NCBI GenBank assembly: GCA_015146655.1
Contig: VKHL01000012.1
Coordinates: 248,001-312,000 of the forward strand
Source of the DNA: Ochromonas danica
Taxonomy: Eukaryota; Sar; Chrysophyceae; Chromulinales; Chromulinaceae
Direction: 5' to 3'
DNA: 64,000 nt
How positions within the stretch are numbered: the stretch's first letter is position 1; the number at the start of each line of letters is the position of its first letter. Made by a program: the position numbers and the translations under genes. Below are positions 49,136 to 57,733 of the stretch, piece by piece. Below the pieces are notes generated by a model, which saw only the letters and a list, made by a program, of their open reading frames with translations, made no database searches and was not told where the DNA came from.

Positions 49136-49609
49136 ATGGTGGACATTAATGACTATTTGATTTCACAGGATGGAATTGATTGGCAAGAGCTCATTGCCAA
49201 GTGGACTGATCGAATGCCCTCGGATTTCTCCATTTGGCTGGTGAATAGATTCGGTGACTTTGTGGTCGTACTGGGCGACGAGTCCGTGCACTACATGGAC
49301 TTCCAACTGAACGAGCTGGACCCTATAGCTGACAGCAAGGAGGACTTCTTCGCGAAAATTGAGGATCAAGACAACGCCAACGACTGGCTCATGATGTCCC
49401 TGGTGGATGCCTGCGTGGCGGAGGGCAAAGTTCTCTCTCCAGGCAAGTGCTACCACTTCACCATCCCCACTGTCTTAGGAGGCAACTATGATGTCGGCAA
49501 TGTCGCTGCTGTCTCAATGAAGGAGCATTTCGATTTCCTGGCAGATCTGCACGAGAAAATCGAAAGTCTTCCTGACGGCACGCCGCTGAAGCTCCAAGTC
49601 ATCTCTTAG
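49136..49609 (+). CDS. Tdi1-C/DUF1851 (T6SS immunity-type) domain protein
   Basis: 157 residues made almost wholly of one domain. The pattern is that of the Tdi1 C-terminal (DUF1851) family: an N-terminal helix, then FSIWLVNRFGDFVVVLGDESVHYMDF, LNELDPIADSKEDFF, VDACVAEGKVLSPGKCYHFTIPTVLGGNYDVGNVAAV, and MKEHFDFLADLHEKIESLPDGTPL. Known relatives are mostly bacterial and include immunity proteins paired with type VI DNase effectors. Intron-free. Acquisition from bacteria is likely (inference). In a eukaryote the role could be defence against bacterial effectors or something unrelated. The next two genes also carry effector-type or secreted features. Confidence 0.75.
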   Translation: MVDINDYLISQDGIDWQELIAKWTDRMPSDFSIWLVNRFGDFVVVLGDESVHYMDFQLNELDPIADSKEDFFAKIEDQDNANDWLMMSLVDACVAEGKVLSPGKCYHFTIPTVLGGNYDVGNVAAVSMKEHFDFLADLHEKIESLPDGTPLKLQVIS

Positions 49610-50313
49610 AGATCGACAAGTGTTATGGTCTACTGATTAGAGACGCTACTGATTGGTCATCACTTGTCTGTCTTCTAGACCATGCCTGTTATTGTCGTAT
49701 TGCATTGTTTATCATGTCGTTTGTCAGTAACTGTGACATGTCATTTGATATGATATACTGTTTGTCTGAAAACAATTGAAAGGTGTGAAGGGAGTGGCCT
49801 AGAACAACAGAATAGAATAGTGGTAGACTAGCAGTCAACGACTGAGAGATCAGATAGATTGGTGGTGTTCGTTCTAAAAGCTGCAACTAGCACCACAGCA
49901 CAGTACACGTAACTCTCAGACACTACATCTACATGGAGTGTATTAGTGTAGTGAGTGTCAAGGAAATGCCATTGATATACATATTCGGAATCTGCGACTT
50001 TGTTTTAAGTGAAACAAAGTGATCTTGATAAGGTTATACTATAGTTTGAAATTATCGTTGTTTTTGATATTTAATTAATTCGTCAATAAAATGAATCATT
50101 TTTATTATTTTTGGATGATGAATATATTCTTACTTCAACACTGAATCTAACACTATTTGAATTATTGCATAATACTACGTAGTATTAATTACATCCAAAG
50201 TTATCAACAAAAGGCATTTCAATGTCATTCCATGGAATGGAGCATTGATTCCATTATTGATTCCACGCAATGAGATGCCTCACAATGGATATACTATCAT
50301 TTAGTATAGATTA
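49610..50313. other. Gene-free AT-rich spacer
   Basis: 704 bp. A GAAATGCC word near 49962 recurs inverted as GGCATTTC at 50213-50220. A TTCCATGGAA palindrome lies near 50229-50238. Possibly a small non-autonomous element but unsupported; no gene seen. Confidence 0.5.
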
Positions 50314-51765
50314 ATGATGGATCCTTCAACAAGTCGAAGTGCGATAGCTGCTGGGACAGGCGAGGAAGGCGAAGATGCTGAGCTGCCTGTGATCTACCTG
50401 CCCGACTTCCCTTTCAGCAAGTTTGAATCTTCCAAGAAAGCGAGCGCGCAGTTCATTCTCGACTACTTGAAGAGGCAGTCGCTGGGAGAGTCTCTGAGAG
50501 AAGTGGCCGATTTGGATCGAGACAATGACTTCCGCGGTGAGCTGGACAGACAGCATGGCAACCTGTCGAAGAGTGTGTTGGAGACCATAGAAAGAGTGCA
50601 GGCCGCTCTGCGTCACTCTGAAGACCTTCTCTCTGCATGTCTCCCTCCTCCTCCTTCTCCTTCTCCTCCTAATAAGGAACCTCTTCTACCGCCTGCTGCC
50701 ACTTTCCAAGAGAAGGTGGACTTCTTCCAGTCGCTGGCTGGATTAGACGAGCTGGTGCGTGAAGTGCGAAGTGGAGAGGCTGCAGTGCATCTGACGTGGT
50801 CACAGGCGATCGTCTCCCTCGTGGACAGAAAGGAGAAGGAAGTGCTACCCTCCTCCTCCTCCACCTCCTCCTCCGCCCTCCGCGGCCCTCAGACCACTTT
50901 CAACATCTGCCTCGCGATTGGCTTCAAGCGATCTTTCCTGGAAAGCCAGCGGGATGTGCTGGGATCGCCTCACTTGACGCGCGGCGAAGTGCTCGAATCT
51001 CTTGTGGTCATCGCTTGCGCTCGATCAGGTCTGCTGGCAGCCAAAGATCTGCTGAAGGAAGCCAACGGATACCCCGTGGACTACCCGGAACGAGAAGGCA
51101 TTACGGCAGTCACTCTCCCCCAAGGCAGACCGTTTGCCTATCTGAACTACGAGGTCGTTGGCCATGCGATGGCAGGCGAGCAGCTGCTGGACAATCTGAG
51201 AGACTTTGCAGGGATAGCCGCGGAGGAGGAGGGAAGGTTCTACTATCATGGCACCTCGTGGAGCTCTGCGATCAACATTGCGAGAGGGATTCAACTGGCT
51301 CGTGGGCAATTCTACACTGACTTTGGGCCGCAGAGCTTCTACCTCGGGGACAACCTCTACTTCTCCACCCACTGGGCCTGCTTGCGCTTTCAGTATCAAC
51401 CAGCAGTCTGCATCTATTATGCTGCAGAGCCACTGGAAACTGAATTAGTCATCCCTGAAGCTAACCATCTTCGATTCCCCAGTGCAACCCCAGAATGGAG
51501 AAACTATGTCAGCCACTGCCGCACGGATCCTAACGTGGCGGAACTGGCAGTCAATCGATTGGTGAGTGGCCCCATCGCACAGAATCCTCAAGCGGTCCGG
51601 GACGGTCACCTTGAACTGTTGCAACCCATTTGGTATGATGGAGGCATTCGCAATCAATGGGCAGTTCGCCATCAGCCCGCGGCGGATCTGCTCAACGCCA
51701 AGCTCTGCCTCGTCGTCTTCTTCCCAGCAGGAACGACTTCAACCTCCTTGGCTGTGCAGTTCTGA
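50314..51765 (+). CDS. ADP-ribosyltransferase-fold (DUF3990-like) protein
   Basis: 483 residues, intron-free. The first 300 residues are mixed helix and low complexity (a Pro/Ser run near 110-125, a Ser run near 180-190). From about residue 308 the sequence fits the ART-like DUF3990 pattern: RFYYHGTSWSSAINIARGI with the NAD-binding His, YTDFGPQSFYLGDNLYFSTHWACLRF with the Tyr and aromatic strand, then VCIYYAAEPLE. A third catalytic Glu is not clearly identifiable. No signal peptide. Intracellular mono-ADP-ribosyltransferases modify proteins or nucleic acids; substrate unknown. Its neighbours are an immunity-type protein and secreted proteins. Confidence 0.65.
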   Translation: MMDPSTSRSAIAAGTGEEGEDAELPVIYLPDFPFSKFESSKKASAQFILDYLKRQSLGESLREVADLDRDNDFRGELDRQHGNLSKSVLETIERVQAALRHSEDLLSACLPPPPSPSPPNKEPLLPPAATFQEKVDFFQSLAGLDELVREVRSGEAAVHLTWSQAIVSLVDRKEKEVLPSSSSTSSSALRGPQTTFNICLAIGFKRSFLESQRDVLGSPHLTRGEVLESLVVIACARSGLLAAKDLLKEANGYPVDYPEREGITAVTLPQGRPFAYLNYEVVGHAMAGEQLLDNLRDFAGIAAEEEGRFYYHGTSWSSAINIARGIQLARGQFYTDFGPQSFYLGDNLYFSTHWACLRFQYQPAVCIYYAAEPLETELVIPEANHLRFPSATPEWRNYVSHCRTDPNVAELAVNRLVSGPIAQNPQAVRDGHLELLQPIWYDGGIRNQWAVRHQPAADLLNAKLCLVVFFPAGTTSTSLAVQF

Positions 51766-52000
51766 ATCTGTAACCATCCTGTTTCATCCGTGTCTAACCA
51801 TTCGTCTTGGCTCTTATCCAGTAGAAGCTGTTGCTGTCGTCATCTAATTTAACATAGACTGTAACATCATCACCTAGCTAGACAAATGCTATAGAGGCTA
51901 GACTAGGCCAGAAGTCTAAATAGCCAGATCTGGCTTTCTGACTCAGCGGGCTGTGCCAGGAATTGCTTCTTCTTCATCTTCAGCTGTGCGGCTCATTTCG

Positions 52001-52390
52001 ATGAGCACTGCCCTCCTCCTGCTCGTGTTACTTGTCTTCTCGCCTTCTGGACCAGATTGTTCACGGGGTGGGCTGGGCCTCTTCGCCGAGGGGAGAGGCG
52101 GCGGCCACCATCGCACTCAATACGGAGGCTATGCCCACCACCACGGCAACCTGCCCACCCGCCACGCCACCTTCGACGGCAGAGGATACATGCGACCCTT
52201 CCACGAAGAAGAGCAAGACCGCCTTAACCAACACCATCCATGTCACGATCTGGACCATCTGGAGCACGGCCACCACTTCGAGGCGGTGCTGCGCGCTGAG
52301 CGGCCAGCGCGGCTTCTGTCCTCCCTCTTCGACCTCCTCCTGCACCTCTTCCAGCCTCGCAAAGCAACGGATGGCAAGAAGAGTCTTTAA
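52001..52390 (+). CDS. Small secreted His-rich protein
   Basis: 129 residues from the ATG giving MSTALLLLVLLVFSPSG, a clean signal peptide. The mature part is rich in His (GGGHHRT, YAHHHGN, NQHHPCHDLDHLEHGHHFE) and could bind metal ions. The C-terminus has an amphipathic helix (LLSSLFDLLLHLFQPRK). No family recognised. A competing frame (52032-52406) lacks a signal peptide, so this frame is preferred. The gene model is moderately supported. Confidence 0.5.
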   Translation: MSTALLLLVLLVFSPSGPDCSRGGLGLFAEGRGGGHHRTQYGGYAHHHGNLPTRHATFDGRGYMRPFHEEEQDRLNQHHPCHDLDHLEHGHHFEAVLRAERPARLLSSLFDLLLHLFQPRKATDGKKSL

Positions 52391-52615
52391 CAAGTCATTT
52401 CTTTAACAAGTTTTGTATCCATCGCCTTCGTGTTGTACATCCTCTAATACACCTTAACATACCATATCATACCATATCATACCACTCCTTACCCTTCCAC
52501 ACTATATATACATATACACTGCACTAGACCATTCTATCCATCGACAAGTGTAATCCATCTACATCTCCAGTGATTGGTCTTGTTCCATGGAACTTCCATG
52601 GAAGTCAGAGAAGGC

Positions 52616-53317
52616 TCAGCCAAACAATCTCGACAAGAAGCCAAACAGCCCAGAGTCTTTGCCATTGCGGGCTGTTGAAGGCTTTGAGCTCTTGCTCTTC
52701 CTCTGCGCTGCTGAGGCGGGAGGAGATCGAACAGCGCCGCCCCTCCCCCCCTTGGCTTGGGCAGGAGAGGACGTCTTCTGAGGGCCGGATTGGCGGCTAG
52801 CAGCGAGCTGTTCCTTGTAGTGCTTGAAATCTTGCCGCGTCTTCTCTTGGTGAACCTTCTTGGGCAGCAGCTGCATGTTGCTCTCGTGGTCCTTGCCCCC
52901 CGCGAAGAGCGGCTTGACGTGGTCCACTTCGTAGCCTCTGGGCAGCTTCTCCAGACCCAAAGAGTCGAGAAAGCGTTTGCGCGCTGAGAAGGATCGCACG
53001 ATGCGGCCGCTTCCATCCCGCGCCACTTGCTGCACGCCGCGGAAGAGGAAGGAGAAGGGGCTGGGAGACTTCTTGCCTTGAGGAGCTTTAGAGACCTTAT
53101 GGCGGCGAGAAGGGGAGGAATTGCTCTTCGAGGGTTTGGGCTTGCCAGTGGGGCGGGGAGAGGCGGAGGCGGAGGCGGAGCAGCGAAGGGGCGAGGATCG
53201 TCTGTCTCGAGCCCTGCAGGAAGAAGAGCGCGCTAGTCCAGAGGAGGCTTGCAAAAGGACAGCCAGCAATAGCCAGAGAAAGAAGAAGAGCCGAGAATGT
53301 GACCTCAAGCCCCTCAT
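52616..53317 (-). CDS. Secreted HNH-type nuclease-like protein
   Basis: 233 residues. Signal peptide at residues 8-27 (RLFFFLWLLLAVLLQASSG), then a basic Ser/Pro/Lys linker. A compact HNH domain follows: GYEVDHVKPLFAGGKDHES with D132-H133, NMQLLPKKVH with N147 and H156. The C-terminal 60 residues are basic and low complexity, ending GLFGFLSRLFG. The DH...N...H spacing matches the beta-beta-alpha metal finger that cuts DNA in colicin, restriction and phage HNH enzymes. Secretion suggests extracellular or phagosomal DNA digestion (inference). A TTAAGTTAA element lies 72 bp upstream of the ATG. Confidence 0.75.
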   Translation of the reverse strand: MRGLRSHSRLFFFLWLLLAVLLQASSGLARSSSCRARDRRSSPLRCSASASASPRPTGKPKPSKSNSSPSRRHKVSKAPQGKKSPSPFSFLFRGVQQVARDGSGRIVRSFSARKRFLDSLGLEKLPRGYEVDHVKPLFAGGKDHESNMQLLPKKVHQEKTRQDFKHYKEQLAASRQSGPQKTSSPAQAKGGRGGAVRSPPASAAQRKSKSSKPSTARNGKDSGLFGFLSRLFG

Positions 53318-53388
53318 CGTCTATCTCCTCGTCTCGTCTCGACTAGTCGCTTTGAATTCGAACCGAAATCTCCCCACACACTATCTTC

Positions 53389-53397
53389 TTAAGTTAA
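53389..53397. promoter_or_regulatory. TTAAGTTAA element upstream of the HNH gene
   Basis: Perfect element 72 bp upstream of the minus-strand ATG at 53317. On the plus strand it is followed by AGGTCGTGTGTGTTTCGGG, a G/T-rich follower as at the PI-PLC genes. Confidence 0.5.
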
Positions 53398-53653
53398 AGG
53401 TCGTGTGTGTTTCGGGTTTCTGGTTTTCGGTTTCTTGTGTAGATTTGAAAGTGTTTTACTGTGCATTGCATGAAGACAATACTGTAACATGTATGCTAAC
53501 TGTGTAGTATTTGAAGAAGAGAGAAAGACCATCAAAGACTAATCAGATTCATTCTATAGATCAGCAGAAATTAAGTTTACTGCAATACTCAGCCTGTACC
53601 TCGCAGTACGGCAATATTTCAACGGAATAGATTGTCAAGTAAAGAAAAGCTAA

Positions 53654-53675
53654 CTGCCGCCTTACATAGCGGCAG
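53654..53675. terminator. Hairpin enclosing the ADH A stop codon
   Basis: Seven-base perfect arms (CTGCCGC/GCGGCAG) flank an 8-base loop that contains the TAA stop of ADH A (minus strand). The same hairpin occurs at ADH B (56102-56123) and ADH C (57726-57747), and is lost in ADH D. It may be coincidental to the Ala-Ala-Met C-terminus or affect mRNA 3' behaviour. Confidence 0.4.
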
Positions 53676-54822
53676 CGAAGATACCAATTACATCCTTCAG
53701 AGTGGGGACGCGAGGATTGGTGAAGCCACAAGCATCCTTCATGGCGTTCTCAGCCATGATCTGGAAGTCCTGCTCCTTCACATTCGCCTCCTTGAGACCA
53801 GCAGGAATTCCCACATCCTTAGACAGAACCTGGATTGCTTCCAAAGCCTTCTCAGCCCCAGCGCGAGGAGACAAGCCGTCGATGTTCTCACCCAAAGCTC
53901 TGGCCACATCGCAGAAGCGGTCCAGACGAGAGATCAAGTTGAAGCGAGAGACATGAGGCAACAAGATTGCATTGCACATGCCATGAGGAAGGTTATAGAA
54001 GCCACCCAACTGGTGAGACATGGCATGGACATAACCCAAGCTGGCATTGTTGAAGGCCATACCAGCCAGGTACTGAGCATAAGCCATCTGATTACGAGCG
54101 TTCATATCGTGACCATTAGCAACGGCAACGCGGAGGTGCTTCGAGATGAGGGAGATGGCCTGAAGAGCGCAAGCATCCGTCACTGGGGTGGCGATGGTGG
54201 ACACGTAGGCCTCGATGGCGTGGGTCAAGGCGTCCATACCAGTGCAGGCAGTGAGGAAAGGAGGCATGTCCTCCATCAACTCGGGGTCGTTGATGGCAAC
54301 ATTGGGAGTGGTTCTCCAGTCAACGATGGCCATCTTGACGTGGTTGGAGGTGTTGGTGATGATACAGAAGCGAGTCATCTCACTGGCAGTGCCAGCGGTG
54401 GTGTTGACGGCGATGAAAGGAGGCATGGCCTTGGTGGACTTGTCCACGCCTTCGTAGTCATGGATCCTCTTGCCGTTGGTAGCAACAATACCAATACCCT
54501 TGCCGCAATCATGAGAGCTGCCACCTCCCAAAGTGATGATAGCATCGCAGTTGTTCTTCTTGAACACCTCCACGCCCTCGTGAACATTGTTGTCGGTGGG
54601 GTTAGGAACAGTCTTGTCGTAGATGACGGCATCGTGGCCAGTTGCCTTCTTGATGAGGCCGGCGATCAGGTCAGCCTTGCCCAACTTCACCATGCCACTG
54701 TCAGTGACAATGAGAGGCTTCTTGGAGCCCAAGCTGGCAACACGGGCACCGATCTCGTTAATAGCGCCAATGCCCATGAGGGAGACGCTAGGCATGAAGA
54801 AACCATAAGTTTGGCGGATCAT
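53662..54822 (-). CDS. Iron-containing alcohol dehydrogenase, copy A
   Basis: 386 residues, complete, intron-free. Group III NAD-linked ADH. The N-terminal Rossmann-like half has KKPLIVTDSG, YDKTVPNPTD and LGGGSSHDCGKGI (NAD-binding GGGS), followed by NTTAGTASEMTRF. The helical half carries the metal ligands: GMDALTHAIEAYVS (Asp and His) and GYVHAMSHQLGGFYNLPHGMCNAILLPHV (two His). Typically interconverts short-chain alcohols and aldehydes and is common in bacteria and fermentative protists. No presequence, so cytosolic. The protein is identical to copy B. Confidence 0.95.
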   Translation of the reverse strand: MIRQTYGFFMPSVSLMGIGAINEIGARVASLGSKKPLIVTDSGMVKLGKADLIAGLIKKATGHDAVIYDKTVPNPTDNNVHEGVEVFKKNNCDAIITLGGGSSHDCGKGIGIVATNGKRIHDYEGVDKSTKAMPPFIAVNTTAGTASEMTRFCIITNTSNHVKMAIVDWRTTPNVAINDPELMEDMPPFLTACTGMDALTHAIEAYVSTIATPVTDACALQAISLISKHLRVAVANGHDMNARNQMAYAQYLAGMAFNNASLGYVHAMSHQLGGFYNLPHGMCNAILLPHVSRFNLISRLDRFCDVARALGENIDGLSPRAGAEKALEAIQVLSKDVGIPAGLKEANVKEQDFQIMAENAMKDACGFTNPRVPTLKDVIGIFAAAM

Positions 54823-55160
54823 CTTGTCTTAGAAGTTGTTCTGGGGAGGTTGTGGAGGGGTAGTTGCAGTTGCAGCTCGAAGGATTTCGATTGTGAATTA
54901 ATGCCAGCAGTCGATCAATTCGATCTTTGCATTCGCATCCGAGACAAGATATCGAAAGAACAAGCTGGTTGAAGAAAGCAGGTCGCGATCATCAATCACG
55001 CGCTGTTGCCGCCCCTGGAACTTCCACCCGATCCGATGATGTGCCCATGGGTAGTCGTGGGAAGAGAGAAACGACTGTTTGGCTCGAAAAACACTTCGAC
55101 AAGGCAGAGAGATGTTTTTCGTTTTCGCTGTAAAACCAAAACATTTTTCGACTGCGAAAA

Positions 55161-55948
55161 TGGTTTCTTTTGTTTTCTCAAGAGAAACAGTAAAATCTTC
55201 TTCTACTAGTAGATACAAGCTCGTTAAAAGTGTGCCTTCTTTGGTTTATGAACCGAGATAGCTGTGAGTGAATGAGCTGAGTGTATTTAATGCCAGGAGA
55301 TGAAACTTGGGAGTTGATTGAATATTGTAGCTAGTCTATGCCTGATTGCGTACGATACGAAAATACAACATTTCCGAGACTCAATCAGTATTCCATAGTC
55401 GGATGAAGGTGGAAATGTCCTGTTCTCTTTTCATCCTTTAGATCTTAAAGGTGATATGCGTGACCGCAAACGATCGAGCATCTTCAGCAGTATTTCGTGA
55501 TTCTCGGCAAGCAGTGGCGAGTATGCCGAGCAGATGTCAAGCTGTGATTGACCTTGAAGGTAGTTTTACTAAGTATTAAAAAGCCTAGCTTTGTAAGTTA
55601 ACTTAAACGCTTATATTTGTTTAAACTTATACGAATTCTAAGCCGTTCGATTGGTGGCTTCATTGAGTTTGATGAAGTGGGTTATTAAAAAAGCAAAAGT
55701 GATTGTAAATTGATTGCGCAAAACGGTGTCACAACGACCTTTTGAGATTCCAAGACTATTCACTCCCTCGCCTCACTTTTTCTGCGTGCATGCATACAGG
55801 ACGGATATCAGATATAACATATGGGTTGTGTGCTTATGTTTGCTGACAATGAAAAACTAGGAACCCCCATCTGAATACATTTGAAAACAAAGTTTAACCA
55901 GAGCAGGACAGAAATGGAATTATGCAAAGCGCATAAAGCAACCAACAC
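55161..55948. other. Unique spacer between ADH repeats A and B
   Basis: 788 bp not shared with other copies. It holds a TTAACTTAA at 55598-55606 and AT-rich sequence. No gene recognised. Its uniqueness argues that the A/B duplication is not a simple assembly stutter. Confidence 0.6.
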
Positions 55949-57614
55949 TGTGTAGTATTTGAAGAAGAGAGAAAGACCATCAAAGACTAATCAGATTCAT
56001 TCTATAGATCAGCAGAAATTAAGTTTACTGCAATACTCAGCCTGTACCTCGCAGTACGGCAATATTTCAACGGAATAGATTGTCAAGTAAAGAAAAGCTA
56101 ACTGCCGCCTTACATAGCGGCAGCGAAGATACCAATTACATCCTTCAGAGTGGGGACGCGAGGATTGGTGAAGCCACAAGCATCCTTCATGGCGTTCTCA
56201 GCCATGATCTGGAAGTCCTGCTCCTTCACATTCGCCTCCTTGAGACCAGCAGGAATTCCCACATCCTTAGACAGAACCTGGATTGCTTCCAAAGCCTTCT
56301 CAGCCCCAGCGCGAGGAGACAAGCCGTCGATGTTCTCACCCAAAGCTCTGGCCACATCGCAGAAGCGGTCCAGACGAGAGATCAAGTTGAAGCGAGAGAC
56401 ATGAGGCAACAAGATTGCATTGCACATGCCATGAGGAAGGTTATAGAAGCCACCCAACTGGTGAGACATGGCATGGACATAACCCAAGCTGGCATTGTTG
56501 AAGGCCATACCAGCCAGGTACTGAGCATAAGCCATCTGATTACGAGCGTTCATATCGTGACCATTAGCAACGGCAACGCGGAGGTGCTTCGAGATGAGGG
56601 AGATGGCCTGAAGAGCGCAAGCATCCGTCACTGGGGTGGCGATGGTGGACACGTAGGCCTCGATGGCGTGGGTCAAGGCGTCCATACCAGTGCAGGCAGT
56701 GAGGAAAGGAGGCATGTCCTCCATCAACTCGGGGTCGTTGATGGCAACATTGGGAGTGGTTCTCCAGTCAACGATGGCCATCTTGACGTGGTTGGAGGTG
56801 TTGGTGATGATACAGAAGCGAGTCATCTCACTGGCAGTGCCAGCGGTGGTGTTGACGGCGATGAAAGGAGGCATGGCCTTGGTGGACTTGTCCACGCCTT
56901 CGTAGTCATGGATCCTCTTGCCGTTGGTAGCAACAATACCAATACCCTTGCCGCAATCATGAGAGCTGCCACCTCCCAAAGTGATGATAGCATCGCAGTT
57001 GTTCTTCTTGAACACCTCCACGCCCTCGTGAACATTGTTGTCGGTGGGGTTAGGAACAGTCTTGTCGTAGATGACGGCATCGTGGCCAGTTGCCTTCTTG
57101 ATGAGGCCGGCGATCAGGTCAGCCTTGCCCAACTTCACCATGCCACTGTCAGTGACAATGAGAGGCTTCTTGGAGCCCAAGCTGGCAACACGGGCACCGA
57201 TCTCGTTAATAGCGCCAATGCCCATGAGGGAGACGCTAGGCATGAAGAAACCATAAGTTTGGCGGATCATCTTGTCTTAGAAGTTGTTCTGGGGAGGTTG
57301 TGGAGGGGTAGTTGCAGTTGCAGCTCGAAGGATTTCGATTGTGAATTAATGCCAGCAGTCGATCAATTCGATCTTTGCATTCGCATCCGAGACAAGATAT
57401 CGAAAGAACAAGCTGGTTGAAGAAAGCAGGTCGCGATCATCAATCACGCGCTGTTGCCGCCCCTGGAACTTCCACCCGATCCGATGATGTGCCCATGGGT
57501 AGTCGTGGGAAGAGAGAAACGACTGTTTGGCTCGAAAAACACTTCGACAAGAACCTGGCAGAGAGATGTTTTTCGTTTTCGCTGTAAAACCAAAACATTT
57601 TTCGACTGCGAAAA
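55949..57614. repeat. 1.66-kb duplicated segment, copy B (contains ADH B)
   Basis: Second copy of 53501-55160. Immediately afterwards (57628 onward) the 3'-flank sequence GATCAGCAGAAATTAAG starts again as the flank of ADH C, so B and C are joined almost directly. Confidence 0.9.
56110..57270 (-). CDS. Iron-containing alcohol dehydrogenase, copy B
   Basis: 386 residues, the same protein as copy A, with the same stop-codon hairpin (56102-56123). All nucleotide-binding and metal-binding motifs are intact. Being embedded in an identical 1.66-kb unit, it shares its proximal promoter (about 330 bp upstream) with copy A. Confidence 0.95.
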   Translation of the reverse strand: MIRQTYGFFMPSVSLMGIGAINEIGARVASLGSKKPLIVTDSGMVKLGKADLIAGLIKKATGHDAVIYDKTVPNPTDNNVHEGVEVFKKNNCDAIITLGGGSSHDCGKGIGIVATNGKRIHDYEGVDKSTKAMPPFIAVNTTAGTASEMTRFCIITNTSNHVKMAIVDWRTTPNVAINDPELMEDMPPFLTACTGMDALTHAIEAYVSTIATPVTDACALQAISLISKHLRVAVANGHDMNARNQMAYAQYLAGMAFNNASLGYVHAMSHQLGGFYNLPHGMCNAILLPHVSRFNLISRLDRFCDVARALGENIDGLSPRAGAEKALEAIQVLSKDVGIPAGLKEANVKEQDFQIMAENAMKDACGFTNPRVPTLKDVIGIFAAAM

Positions 57615-57733
57615 TCCATTTGATTTGATCAGCAGAAATTAAGTTTACTGCAATAATCAGCCTGTACCTCGACAGTACGGCAATACTTCAACAGGATTAA
57701 AGATTGTAAAGAAAACAAAAGCTAACTGCCGCC

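Larger units (their letters stand above)
53501..55160. repeat. 1.66-kb duplicated segment, copy A (contains ADH A)
   Basis: Same sequence as 55949-57614 at a constant offset of 2448 bp until a 6-base difference (copy B has an extra AACCTG) near 55100. I saw no other difference by eye across the ADH gene. The match starts at TGTGTAGTATTTG and ends after CGACTGCGAAAAT. Confidence 0.9.

Noticed and set aside
49610-50313. Possible MITE bounded by GAAATGCC/GGCATTTC
   Set aside because: The inverted words are only 8 bp and no target duplication or second copy is visible.
53632-54972. 446-codon open frame antisense to ADH A (and its copies at 56080-57420, 58025-58972 and 59420-60304)
   Set aside because: Mirrors the codon usage of the strongly coding ADH strand. 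Its protein is a shadow rich in His/Val/Gly/Ser with no domain, while the opposite strand encodes a complete enzyme.
53501-57614. ADH A/B duplication as a pure assembly artefact
   Set aside because: Cannot be excluded, but a 788-bp unique spacer and a 6-base difference between the units argue for a real duplication.
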